A DNA stretch of 64,000 nt, from the NCBI GenBank assembly GCA_028281105.1, contig JANQKQ010000050.1, forward strand, positions 1 through 64,000. The letters run 5' to 3'. This document shows, piece by piece, positions 20,209-30,398 of this stretch. The DNA comes from Rhizobiaceae bacterium (GTDB taxonomy: Bacteria > Pseudomonadota > Alphaproteobacteria > Rhizobiales > Rhizobiaceae). The first letter of the stretch is position 1; every line of letters starts with the position of its first letter. The position numbers and the translations under genes were made by a program. The notes below the pieces were generated by a model. That model was not told where the DNA came from, searched no databases, and saw only the letters and a list, made by a program, of their open reading frames with translations.

Positions 20209-20517
20209 CTATCCTCCGTTCCTGGTGGCCGCGTGTTTGCGCAACTGCACCGGGCTCAGGCTGTCGCCGGCAAGCTCACCGATTTTCGTCGAGAACGTCT
20301 TGAAATAATCGCGCGACTGCATGGTCTGGACCGTTTCCGGCGTGTCCCACCTGCCCCAGTGAATCCGGGTCTTGCCGTCCTTGCCCACATTGACCTGATA
20401 GTGAAATCGGCCGCCCAATTCCTCATCCGCGTCAATCGCCTCGATGAAGGCCGCGACGGTGTCCTCCCAGACGGCCTCGTCGCCGTCATATTGGTAGCGA
20501 ATCGAAATGCCCAACAT
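20209..20517 (-). CDS. Conserved small protein, possible antibiotic-biosynthesis-monooxygenase-like fold
   Basis: The 102 residues are soluble. GRFHYQVNVGKDGKTRIHWG is followed by a helix with SRDYFKTFSTKIGELAG. The beta-alpha pattern suggests a dimeric alpha-beta barrel of the ABM/Dabb kind, but I cannot name a family with certainty. The start ATG at 20517 follows a purine-rich ggagaac. It converges on fabI with a 10-bp gap. No function is assigned. Confidence 0.75.
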   Translation of the reverse strand: MLGISIRYQYDGDEAVWEDTVAAFIEAIDADEELGGRFHYQVNVGKDGKTRIHWGRWDTPETVQTMQSRDYFKTFSTKIGELAGDSLSPVQLRKHAATRNGG

Positions 20518-20640
20518 GGCTGTGTTCTCCGTGGTTTTCCCGGTGGTTCGTTATTTAACGATTATGCGAAATAAACCAGGGAGCAACAAGCGGCCCGCCA
20601 TCCTCTCCTGACACCGGTATGGCGGGAGACCGCCGGCGCC

Positions 20641-21633
20641 TTATCTCACCGCTTCGATGACCTTGTAGCCCTGGCCCTGGTATAGCGGGGCCGATGAGGC
20701 AAACCGCGCATTTAGGGTCGGCTCGTAAGGCAGCTTCCGGTTGGCCACCATCAACAGCCGGCCGCCGGGTTTCAGCGCGTCGGCCGCCGCCTCGATGAAC
20801 CGTTTGCCCAGTCCAGGCTCCGTCTGCATTCCGCTGTGAAAGGGCGGATTCATCACGATCCAGTCGAACTGCCGCCCGGCCGGCTCGGCGGTCAGATCGC
20901 GCCAATGAAAGCGGCATTTCGCATCCGAATCGATGCCTGCCAACGCTGCCTCGGCTGCCTGCAGCGCCGCCCAGTCCGCTTCGAACAGGTCGAGCGAAAC
21001 GATCGAAGGGCAACGGCCCAGCAGTTCGCCCGAAAGAAACCCCGCCCCGGCGCCGAAGTCGGCCACCGCCCCGGCGATGCGCGGATCGAAACGATCCGCC
21101 AGCAGCGCTGAGCCCGCGTCCGGCTTGGCGGCGGAAAACCAGCCCCCGGGCGAATCATCGCTGTCGCCAAGCGGCCAGGGGCCTTCGCCCCGCCGACACC
21201 AGAACACCGCCGAATGATGCTTGGACCGGCTGTCCACGCCGCCGACCAGCCGATCCAGCCATTTGCGCGCACTGGCCGCGCCGGCCCGGTTCTCGCCCGC
21301 AACCACCACCACCCCGCCGACCCGGGTCATCCGCCACGCCCGCGCGATGTTGGCTTCGTTGAGCCGGCGAAACTTGCCGAGCAGGACCAGGCAGCCCTCG
21401 ACCTCGGTATCGGCCGGCAGCTGCGCCACCGGTTCGTAGCCAACCGCGCGCAAGGCGAGGAAATCTGGTCTCAGCCGTTGCTCGCAGATCAGCGCCGCCT
21501 TCCAGTCGACCGTCTCCAGACCGGGCAGCGGCCCGGCGTTGAGAAACGCGAACCTGCGCGCCGCGTTCGGCGGCGCCAGCAGGCCCTCGGCGAAGGGCAG
21601 CGTCAGGACACGGAGCGGATCGGCGCCGCTCAC
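20641..21633 (-). CDS. rsmC: 16S rRNA (guanine-N2)-methyltransferase, RsmC-like
   Basis: The 330 residues have the two-domain layout of RsmC, which methylates G1207 of 16S rRNA. The C-terminal catalytic domain shows motif [17 protein letters not shown] and the amino-methylating signature [10 protein letters not shown], then [16 protein letters not shown]. The N-terminal half is a degenerate methyltransferase fold. RlmG-like activity is an alternative. The gene overlaps the gshB stop by 4 bp and should be cotranslated with it. Confidence 0.88.
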   Translation of the reverse strand: MSGADPLRVLTLPFAEGLLAPPNAARRFAFLNAGPLPGLETVDWKAALICEQRLRPDFLALRAVGYEPVAQLPADTEVEGCLVLLGKFRRLNEANIARAWRMTRVGGVVVVAGENRAGAASARKWLDRLVGGVDSRSKHHSAVFWCRRGEGPWPLGDSDDSPGGWFSAAKPDAGSALLADRFDPRIAGAVADFGAGAGFLSGELLGRCPSIVSLDLFEADWAALQAAEAALAGIDSDAKCRFHWRDLTAEPAGRQFDWIVMNPPFHSGMQTEPGLGKRFIEAAADALKPGGRLLMVANRKLPYEPTLNARFASSAPLYQGQGYKVIEAVR

Positions 21634-22568
21634 CGGCGCGTCTCGATGGCGTCCCAGATCAGCGCGGCGATGTTGGTGCCGGAGAATTTTTCCACTTCGC
21701 GGATACCCGTCGGCGACGTGACGTTGATCTCGGTGATCAGCCCGCCGATCACGTCGATGCCGGCGAAGATCAGATCCCGCTCGCGCAGCACCGGTCCGAT
21801 GCGCGCGCAGATCTCCTTGTCCCGTTTCGTCAGATCGCTGGGTTCGGGGCGTCCGCCCACATGCATGTTGGAGCGTGCTTCGCCGGCGGCCGGCACCCGG
21901 TTGATCGCGCCGGCCGGCTCGCCGTCGACCAGGATGATGCGTTTGTCGCCCTCGCGCACGTCGGCCAGATAGCGCTGTGCGATCAGCGGCTCGCGCGACA
22001 GGCCCTCGAACAACTCCAGCAGGGACGCCAGGTTCTGATCGCCATCGGTGATGCGGAAGACCCCGGCGCCGCCATTGCCGTAGAGCGGCTTGACGATGAT
22101 GTCGGCGAACTCGGCGCGAAACGCCCGGATCGCGTCGAAATCGCGGGTGATCAGCGTCTCCGGCATCAGATCGGGAAAGTCCATCACCAGCAGCTTCTCC
22201 GGCGCATTGCGCACCGACGCGGGATCGTTGACCACCAGCGTGCCCGGGTGGATGCGCTCCAGCAGGTGGGTGGTGGTGATGTACGACATGTCGAACGGCG
22301 GGTCCTGGCGCAGCAGGATGACGTCGAGCTGCGACAGGTCGGTTTCGGCCGGTTCACCCAGCTCGAAATGGCTGCCTTCCAAATCGCGCACCGTGAGCGG
22401 CTCGACCACCGCGCTCAGCCGGTCACCACGCAGTTGGAGCCGCTCCGGCGTGTAGTAGGCAAGCTTGTGCCCGCGCGCCTGCGCCTCCAGGCACAATGCG
22501 AAGGTCGAATCGCCGGCGATATCGATCGACGAGATCGGGTCCATCTGCACGCCGACGTTCAAGGACAT
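21630..22568 (-). CDS. gshB: Glutathione synthetase
   Basis: GshB joins gamma-glutamylcysteine and glycine using ATP. The ATP-grasp fold is seen at [18 protein letters not shown] and ending in [15 protein letters not shown]. The N-terminal [17 protein letters not shown] is typical. The 312 residues match the bacterial enzyme. Upstream lies a 324-bp gap that is largely filled by a composite repeat. Confidence 0.96.
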   Translation of the reverse strand: MSLNVGVQMDPISSIDIAGDSTFALCLEAQARGHKLAYYTPERLQLRGDRLSAVVEPLTVRDLEGSHFELGEPAETDLSQLDVILLRQDPPFDMSYITTTHLLERIHPGTLVVNDPASVRNAPEKLLVMDFPDLMPETLITRDFDAIRAFRAEFADIIVKPLYGNGGAGVFRITDGDQNLASLLELFEGLSREPLIAQRYLADVREGDKRIILVDGEPAGAINRVPAAGEARSNMHVGGRPEPSDLTKRDKEICARIGPVLRERDLIFAGIDVIGGLITEINVTSPTGIREVEKFSGTNIAALIWDAIETRR

Positions 22569-22667
22569 GGGCCGCCTTTCGCACCTTCAACCGCCGGGAT
22601 GGCGGTCCGGACCAAAATCTCGACTGACTTGGCATTCCTTATCGCGCAATGCAATGGCGGGGTTATT

Positions 22668-22890
22668 TCGCTCGCGGCTATTCCTCGCTTCGCTCGGGCC
22701 TGCGCGGGCGCGCGCTGACCGCGCGACGGCCGTTCGGCCTTGCGAACCCTGCGGGTTCGGGCTTTCCGCGTGTAAGCGCATGATTGGTTTGCTCCATTCG
22801 GACCCGAAGGGTCCGCAAGCGCGAATGCGCGCCGGCCGGTCAGGCCGCGCCCGCGCAGGCCCGAGCGAAGCGAGGATTAGCCGCGAGCGA
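22668..22890. repeat. Repeat family C, inverted pair (REPIN-like) between yraN and gshB
   Basis: Arms of 44 bp at 22668-22711 and 22847-22890 are inverted repeats with one mismatch. Inside them are two inverted modules: GAACCC-TGC-GGGTTC with GGCCGTTCGGCC on the left, and GGACCC-GAA-GGGTCC with GCGCGAATGCGC on the right. Each module keeps its own hairpins by compensatory changes. About 40 bp of unrelated sequence separates the modules. The layout is that of two REP sequences in inverted orientation. It ends 3 bp before the yraN stop and fills most of the 22569-22892 gap. Confidence 0.85.
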
Positions 22891-22892
22891 TA

Positions 22893-23261
22893 TCAAAACG
22901 CATCGGGAAAATGTCTGGGCCACCGCCACGGGATCACCGCTACGATGTCGAACCGCTGTGACAATTTCGCATGATCGCGCTGGCGCGACAGCCAGATATC
23001 GGCGGCATCCATGATGCGTTTCTGCGTGGCGTAATCCACCGCGTCGATGGCGGCGCGTTCGTCGGGCCGCGCCTTGACCTCGACGAACGCCACCAGATCG
23101 CCGCGCCGGGCGATGATGTCGACCTCGCCCAGCTTGGTGCGATAGCGCCGGGCGACGATGCGATAGCCGCGTAGGCGCAGCGACAGGGCGGCCAGGTGCT
23201 CGGCGGCCTGCCCGCGCCACAACGCGGCTCGTCTTTTTGCGGTTTGGTCGGACCGGTTCAC
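22893..23261 (-). CDS. yraN: YraN family endonuclease-like protein (UPF0102)
   Basis: This 122-residue protein has the restriction-endonuclease-like core of the family: AAEHLAALSLRLRGYRIVARRYR, then GEVDIIARRGDLVAFVEVKAR with the Asp and ExK metal-binding pattern. Its biochemical role is unsettled. The GTG at 23261 is chosen because it starts just before the conserved region; the frame is open to 23417 inside rsmI. The rsmI-yraN-gshB order is conserved in alphaproteobacteria. Confidence 0.92.
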   Translation of the reverse strand: MNRSDQTAKRRAALWRGQAAEHLAALSLRLRGYRIVARRYRTKLGEVDIIARRGDLVAFVEVKARPDERAAIDAVDYATQKRIMDAADIWLSRQRDHAKLSQRFDIVAVIPWRWPRHFPDAF

Positions 23262-23274
23262 GACGCCCGGCCCG

Positions 23275-24198
23275 TCATGAACCCGGACGTTTGCCGGCCA
23301 GCGCCAGGGCCTGGCGATACAGTTCGCGCTTAGAGCGGCCGGTGAGCCTTGCGGCTTCGCCCGCCGCCGCGCTGACGCTGTTGGACTGCAATAGCTCCAA
23401 CAGCAGAGTCTCGGCATCCTCCAAAGCGTCCTGTGCGGGCGGACCGACCACGATCACCACCTCCCCTTTAAGCTCGCGCCCGACCACCGCGGCGGCCACC
23501 TCACCCAATGAGCCGGTGATGACCTCCTCATGCAGCTTGGTGAGTTCCCGGCATATGCTGACCGGCCGGCCAGGGCTGAAGACATCCGCCATTGCCGCCA
23601 GCATTGCAGCGGTCCGACGCGGGCTTTCGTAGAAGACCAGCGAGGCGCGCGCATCGGCCAGCCGGCGCAGCCGCTTTTCACGCGGTCCGGCCTTGGCCGG
23701 CAGGAAACCGCAGAACATCCAGGCGTCGCTCGGCTGTCCGCTCACCACCAGCGCGGCGAGTGCCGCCGAAGGGCCGGGGATCGCGACAACCTTGATGGAC
23801 TGCGCCATCGCCGCCTTGACCAGCATAAAACCGGGATCGGAGATCAACGGCGTGCCGGCATCGCTGACCAGAGCCACCCGCCTGCCCTCGGCCAACATGG
23901 CCAGCAGCTTGGGGCGCATCTTCTCCCCATTGTGCTCGTGATAGGCGATGGTCTTGGCGGCGATCTGATAGCGTCGAAGCAGTTTCGCCGTGGTCCTTGT
24001 ATCCTCGCAGGCGATCACGTCGGCTCCCGCCAGAACCTTGAGCGCGCGCAGCGTGATGTCTTCCAAGTTGCCGATCGGGGTCGAAACGATATACAGAGCC
24101 GGCTCGAGCGCGCCCGCCCGCATCGCGGTTCCGTCAATGAAAAAATCGCTCACCGGTTGCACCCGTGCCGCACTTTCCCGCATCGTGGTCGCAAACAC
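23275..24198 (-). CDS. rsmI: 16S rRNA (cytidine1402-2'-O)-methyltransferase
   Basis: RsmI methylates the ribose of C1402 in the decoding centre. Tetrapyrrole-methylase-fold motifs are clear: LYIVSTPIGNLEDITLRALK, ACEDTRTT, LVSDAGTPLISDPG and AIPGPSAALAALVVSG. The 307-residue frame starts at 24198; internal ATGs at 24183 and 24123 are alternatives, the last sitting just before the conserved region. It is divergent from the lipoprotein gene across 146 bp. Confidence 0.94.
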   Translation of the reverse strand: MFATTMRESAARVQPVSDFFIDGTAMRAGALEPALYIVSTPIGNLEDITLRALKVLAGADVIACEDTRTTAKLLRRYQIAAKTIAYHEHNGEKMRPKLLAMLAEGRRVALVSDAGTPLISDPGFMLVKAAMAQSIKVVAIPGPSAALAALVVSGQPSDAWMFCGFLPAKAGPREKRLRRLADARASLVFYESPRRTAAMLAAMADVFSPGRPVSICRELTKLHEEVITGSLGEVAAAVVGRELKGEVVIVVGPPAQDALEDAETLLLELLQSNSVSAAAGEAARLTGRSKRELYRQALALAGKRPGS

Positions 24199-25537
24199 CG
24201 ATGCAGTTAAAATCGTCGGCGATGACCATTCATCAACCTTTTTGAGACTATTAACCTTATCGCATCTTTGACAAGCCGGGCAGCGGACGGCAAGAGTCCG
24301 CCAATCGACCTGCTCATCATCGTCGTTGCGGGAGAGGACGCTCGTTGGCCATTACCATAACGCCACATTCGATTGTTTCGGGTACCGGCCGCATATGTGC
24401 ATCGGACCGCCTGCGTCGCCTGGCCGTTCTGCTGGTGGCCGGCGTGATGATGGCCGCCTGCCAGACGGGCAATCTGACCCCGACGCCCAACGCTCCCGGT
24501 CGATCGGCTGCGCCGGTTCTGTCGCCCGAACCAAAGGGAGAGGTGTTCGGCAACGGCAATGTGCGCATCGCCCTGCTGCTGCCGGGGACCGCGCCGGGCA
24601 ACGGCGCCCAGGTCGCCACCGAGATCCGCAATGGCGCGTTGATGGCGCTGCAGGATTTCGGCCAGAACATCATTCAGATGGTGATCAAGGACACGGTCGG
24701 CCAGGCCGCCACCGCCCAGTCGCTGGCCGGTGAGGCGGTATCGGAGGGCGCCAGCCTGGTTCTGGGGCCGGTATTCTCCGCCAACGTCAGCGCCGCTTCC
24801 GCGATCACCAGGCCCGCCGGCAAGCCGATGATCGCCTTTTCCACCGACTCCACAGTCGCCTCGCGCGGCGTCTACCTTCTGTCGTTCACGCCGCAGGACG
24901 ACGTTACCCGCATGATCGCCTATGCCGCCTCCCAGGGACGGCGCTCGATCCTGATGTTTGTGCCCAACAACGCCTATGGCTCCGTGGTCGAGGCAACCGC
25001 TCGCGAGGTCGCCGGCGCCCAGGGCGTGAGCATTGCCCACATCGCCCGCTATGAGCGCACCGGCCCCGGCATCGAGGCTGCAGTGACCGAGGCGGCGGCG
25101 CATCTGGCTTCCGCCGACACGCTCTACATACCGGAGGGCGGCGCGGTGCCCAGCTCCATCATGACGGCGATCCGCAGGCTCGATGTACCGTTCGGCGATA
25201 AGCAGTTGCTGGGTTCGGGCGTATGGGAATCGGTCAAGCTGGACGACCCGCAGCTGGATGGAGCCATCTATCCGGGTCGGGATATTTCCAAGTTCAACAC
25301 CTTCGCCCGGCGCTACGAAACGATTTATGCCACCCAGCCGGGCGTCAATGCCGCGCTTGGCTATGACGCGGTGACGCTGGCGATAGAACTGATCCGCCGC
25401 CACGGCGCCAACGCTTTCTCGACCGCGGTAATCGAAAACAACAACGGCTATGCGGGCATCAACGGAATCTTTCGTTTCCGCCCGTCCGGCACGGCCCAGC
25501 GCGGCCTGGCGATCTATCAGGTCGTCAACGGCCAGGG

Positions 25538-26772
<1,235 letters not shown>

Positions 26773-26776
<4 letters not shown>

Positions 26777-27426
26777 CCATCGAGACAGGCTTGGGCGAAC
26801 TTGGCGAACGCGCGCGCGCGATGCGACAGCCCCGGTTCGCCGTGTTCCGCCGACCAGCCATGCTTCGCTTCCGCCGACATTTCGCCGAACGTGGTATCAT
26901 AGCCGTGCGGCCGGAAAAACGGGTCATAGCCGAAGCCCTGATCCCCGCGCGGCGGCCACACTATCGTGCCGCCCACCTCGCCGCGAAAGAACGCTTCCTC
27001 TCCATCCGGCCAGGCCAGACACAGTACCGCAACGAAATGAGCCGAACGAAGCTCGTCGGTATCGGCGCCCGCTGCGACGAGCAGGTCCTGGACTTTTTCC
27101 ATGGCGGCGAAAAAGTCGCGCTGCGGTCCGGCCCAGCGGGCGGCGTAGATGCCCGGGTCGCCGTCGAGCGCGTCCACGCACAGGCCCGAATCGTCCGCCA
27201 GCGCCGGCAGGCCGGTCGCCTGCGCCGCCGCCTGCGCCTTGATCGAGGCGTTCTCTTCGAAGGTCGCGCCGGTCTCTTCGGGCTCCGGCAGCCCGTGATC
27301 GGCAGCCGGGCCGGCGATCAGCCCATAAGGCGCGATCAGATCGCCGATTTCACGGACCTTGCCCTCATTGTGGCTGGCGACCACCAGCCGCCCGCCGGCA
27401 AGCTTGCGAACGGGCCGGTCAGCCAT
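26773..27426 (-). CDS. rdgB: Non-canonical purine NTP pyrophosphatase (XTP/dITP)
   Basis: RdgB hydrolyses dITP/XTP/ITP so they are not built into nucleic acids. Family motifs are [51 protein letters not shown] and [10 protein letters not shown]. The 217 residues are full length. The gene overlaps rph by 8 bp and hemW by 4 bp, so the three form a tight cotranslated unit. Confidence 0.96.
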
Positions 27427-28129
27427 GGGCGGCTTGCAGTTCCACCAATTGCGAAATCCCGAGTTTCGCGAGTCCCATCAGCTCGGAGAACTCGGTTTCG
27501 GAAAACGGGTCGCCCTCGGCAGTGCCCTGAACCTCCACGATGCCGCCGGCACCGGTCATGACGAAGTTCGCGTCGGTCTGCGCCGATGAATCCTCCTCAT
27601 AGTCGAGATCGAGGATCGGCGTGCCCTGACGGATGCCGCACGAGATCGCGGCGACGCGGTCTTTGAGCACGTGATCTGAGACCATGCCACGGGCCTTCAT
27701 CCACTCCACGCAGTCGTTGAGCGCGATCCAGCCGCCGGTGATCGACGCGGTCCGCGTGCCGCCATCGGCCTGCAGCACGTCGCAATCAACGGTGATCTGC
27801 CGCTCGCCCAGCGCTTCGAGATCGACCACCGCGCGCAGCGAACGGCCAATCAGCCTCTGAATCTCCAGGGTGCGCCCCGATTGGCGGCCGGCGGCCGCCT
27901 CGCGGCGCATGCGTTCTCCCGTCGAGCGCGGCAGCATGCCGTATTCCGCGGTCACCCAGCCGCTGCCGCCGCCGCGCAGCCATGGCGGCACCCGCTCTTC
28001 CAGGCTGGCCGTACACAACACGTGGGTGTCTCCGAACTTGATCAGACACGATCCTTCCGCATGCTTGGCATGGTTGCGCTCGATCGTGACCTGACGCATT
28101 TCGTCGGCTGCTCGTTGGGAAGGGCGCAT
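27419..28129 (-). CDS. rph: Ribonuclease PH
   Basis: RNase PH trims tRNA 3' ends phosphorolytically. The 236 residues compare with 238 in E. coli. Seen are [38 protein letters not shown] (phosphate-binding Arg) and [18 protein letters not shown]. The ATG at 28129 begins [12 protein letters not shown] as in the family; the frame is open to 28582 through the hrcA region but that is a shadow. Divergent from hrcA. Confidence 0.96.
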   Translation of the reverse strand: MRPSQRAADEMRQVTIERNHAKHAEGSCLIKFGDTHVLCTASLEERVPPWLRGGGSGWVTAEYGMLPRSTGERMRREAAAGRQSGRTLEIQRLIGRSLRAVVDLEALGERQITVDCDVLQADGGTRTASITGGWIALNDCVEWMKARGMVSDHVLKDRVAAISCGIRQGTPILDLDYEEDSSAQTDANFVMTGAGGIVEVQGTAEGDPFSETEFSELMGLAKLGISQLVELQAAHG

Positions 28130-28250
28130 GCAAATGCCTCCATTGCCCCTGGTATGATCTTGAAATGAATCAAGGATAGCCTTCGCTTGTAGCGCCCGTT
28201 GTCGTCGGCGCAAGGCAATTCTCCAGCCAGCCACATCTCGTTTGGCGGCT

Positions 28251-28278
28251 TTGCGCACGCGCCAATCGCCCCTATATT
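28251..28278 (+). promoter_or_regulatory. Possible hrcA promoter with overlapping palindrome
   Basis: TTGCGC (28251-28256) and TATATT (28273-28278) are 16 bp apart in the rph-hrcA gap. The inverted repeat CGCCC-N7-GGGCG (28267-28283) straddles the -10. The leader to the chosen hrcA start would be about 70 nt. Pattern match only. Confidence 0.4.
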
Positions 28279-28357
28279 GGGCGTCCGGTTGGAAAGCCGC
28301 CCACGCAATGCGTGTTTGCTCGCGCGGCTTCGTCTTATGCTTGTGGAGAGTTCGCCT

Positions 28358-29446
28358 GTGTCGGGTCCGGCTGGTGATATGAAGGTTCCGGCTACCGCGC
28401 TGGAAACGCTGGATCAGCGCTCCAGATCCATATTCCGGGCGATCGTCGAGGCCTATCTGGACAGCGGCGAGCCGCTGGGCTCGCGCACGCTGTCGCGCAA
28501 CATGGTCACCGGCCTGTCGCCCGCCACGATCCGCAACGTCATGTCGGACCTGGAAATGCTGGGGCTGATCTATGCCCCGCACACCAGCGCCGGGCGGCTG
28601 CCCACCCAGTCGGGCCTGCGCTTCTTCATCGACTCCTTCCTGGAAGTGGGCAATCTGAGCCGGGAGGAGCGCGCTTCCATCGAAACCCGGGTGAAGACCG
28701 TCGCCGACGGGCGCACCATGGACAATGTCCTCCAGGAGGCGAGCCAGATGCTATCCGGCCTGTCGAGCTCGGCGGGCCTGGTTCTGGCGCCCAAGGCCGA
28801 CCTGCGCCTCAAGCACATCGAGTTCATCCGGCTGGAGCCGACCAAGGCCCTGGTTGTGATCGTCGGCGAGAACGGCTCGGTGGAAAACCGCATCATCGAC
28901 CTGCCGCCCGGCATCACCGCCTCGGCGCTCGGCGAGGCGGCGAATTTCCTTAATGCCCGCGTCGGCGGGATGAACCTGTCCCAGGCGCGTGCTGAGATCA
29001 CCGGATTGCGCGACGCCATCCGAGGCGAGCTTGACGAGCTGGCCGGCCGGCTGGTCGAGCAGGGCGTCGCCATCTGGGGCGGCACTTCGGAAGCCGATCC
29101 GGGCCGGCTGATCGTCTCCGGTCACGGCAATCTGATCGGCAATCTGTCGGCCACCGAAGACCTGGACGCCATCCGACTGCTGTTCGACGAGTTGGAGGCC
29201 AAGGAAGGCCTGATGCGGCTGCTCGACCTGACCGAACAGGGCGAAGGCGTGCGCATCTTCATCGGCTCGGAAAACAAACTGTTCTCGTTGTCGGGATCGT
29301 CCCTGGTGATCGCACCGTATGGTGACAGCGAGCAGCGGGTGGTGGGCGCGCTCGGCATCATCGGCCCCACGCGGCTCAACTATTCGCGCATCGTGCCCCT
29401 GGTCGACTACACCGCCCAGGTGGTCAGCCGCCTGCTTCGCCAATAA
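28358..29446 (+). CDS. hrcA: Heat-inducible transcription repressor HrcA
   Basis: HrcA represses groESL-type genes by binding CIRCE. The winged-helix part is [26 protein letters not shown], then [30 protein letters not shown]. The GTG at 28358 follows TGGAGAG at good spacing and gives 362 residues; an ATG at 28337 with no ribosome site is the alternative. grpE is 96 bp downstream. No CIRCE operator was seen anywhere in the window, so its targets lie outside. Confidence 0.94.
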   Translation: MSGPAGDMKVPATALETLDQRSRSIFRAIVEAYLDSGEPLGSRTLSRNMVTGLSPATIRNVMSDLEMLGLIYAPHTSAGRLPTQSGLRFFIDSFLEVGNLSREERASIETRVKTVADGRTMDNVLQEASQMLSGLSSSAGLVLAPKADLRLKHIEFIRLEPTKALVVIVGENGSVENRIIDLPPGITASALGEAANFLNARVGGMNLSQARAEITGLRDAIRGELDELAGRLVEQGVAIWGGTSEADPGRLIVSGHGNLIGNLSATEDLDAIRLLFDELEAKEGLMRLLDLTEQGEGVRIFIGSENKLFSLSGSSLVIAPYGDSEQRVVGALGIIGPTRLNYSRIVPLVDYTAQVVSRLLRQ

Positions 29447-29489
29447 CGCGCTCAAATAGCCGCCAGGCGATAGCGCAGGTGTAAAGACA

Positions 29490-29519
29490 CTTGATTTTTG
29501 CCGAGTGAAACCTGATATC
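29490..29519 (+). promoter_or_regulatory. Possible grpE promoter
   Basis: CTTGATTTT at 29490 and cctGATATC at 29511-29519 lie in the hrcA-grpE gap. They fit either a sigma70 pair (TTGATT, 17 bp, GATATC) or a loose RpoH-type promoter (CTTG-type -35), which would suit a heat-shock gene. Not decisive. Confidence 0.35.
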
Positions 29520-29542
29520 GGGTGCGACAAATCCCACCGAAT

Positions 29543-30304
29543 ATGGCGATGAGTGGATTGATGGCGGAAGAAGCCGAACATCAAGACGATGACACTGTGA
29601 ATGAAGCGGACAGCGCGCCCGCCACGCGTGCCGGCGCGAAGCGCAAATCCGACCCGGGCGCGGCAAAGCCGGCCGACGCGACCGGCAAGGACGCACCGCC
29701 GGCCGAGGCGGATACCGGTTCCGAAGCCGGCAAGGGTTTCGCGGACCCGCTGGCCGCGATGGCGGCCGACCTGGAGGCGGCCAAGACCGAGAACTCCGAG
29801 ATCAACGACCGGCTGCTGCGAACCGTCGCCGAAATGGAGAATCTGCGCAAACGCACGCAGAAAGACCTGGCCGATGCACGCGCCTATTCGATCGCCAGCT
29901 TCGCCCAGGACATGCTTAACGTGTCGGACAATCTGCGCCGTGCCGTCGAAGCGGTGCCCAAGTCCGAAGATGGCGAGACTACGGATCCGGTGCTGAAATC
30001 CCTGTTGGAAGGGGTTCAGATGACCGAGCGCGAGCTGATCAACCGGCTGGACAAGCACGGCGTTCGCGAGATTTCCCCGGCCGGTGAGCGATTCGATCCG
30101 CATTTCCATCAGGCGATGTTCGAGGTGCAGAACCCGGAACTTCCCCACAACACGGTGTGCGAGGTGATTCAGGCGGGCTTCGTCATCGGCGAGCGGGTGT
30201 TGCGCCCGGCCATGGTGGGCGTCGCCAAGGGCGGGCCGAAAAACGCGGCCGGCAAGGCGGAAGGCGGTGGCGATGAAGCGCCCGCCGACACCAACGCCGA
30301 CTAA
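29543..30304 (+). CDS. grpE: Nucleotide exchange factor GrpE
   Basis: GrpE releases ADP from DnaK. The N-terminal ~80 residues are charged and low in complexity. They are followed by the coiled coil ([23 protein letters not shown]) and the beta domain [12 protein letters not shown] to [20 protein letters not shown]. Several starts are possible (GTG 29522, ATG 29543, 29549, 29561); 29543 is used here. It lies downstream of hrcA and upstream of glnD, separate from dnaK-dnaJ. Confidence 0.94.
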   Translation: MAMSGLMAEEAEHQDDDTVNEADSAPATRAGAKRKSDPGAAKPADATGKDAPPAEADTGSEAGKGFADPLAAMAADLEAAKTENSEINDRLLRTVAEMENLRKRTQKDLADARAYSIASFAQDMLNVSDNLRRAVEAVPKSEDGETTDPVLKSLLEGVQMTERELINRLDKHGVREISPAGERFDPHFHQAMFEVQNPELPHNTVCEVIQAGFVIGERVLRPAMVGVAKGGPKNAAGKAEGGGDEAPADTNAD

Positions 30305-30398
30305 GCCCGCCGCCGCTTCATCTTTCGCCCAAAAAACGCTCTATGGACGTGGTTTGTGCGCGAGGGTATCCAGTTGGTTGGCCTAGCGGGAGACCTTC

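Noticed and set aside
22784-23014. Open frames through the family C repeat (Arg/Ala-rich)
   Set aside because: Their sequence is set by the repeat's hairpins, and similar Arg/Ala-rich strings appear in the other copy; they are translations of the repeat, not genes.
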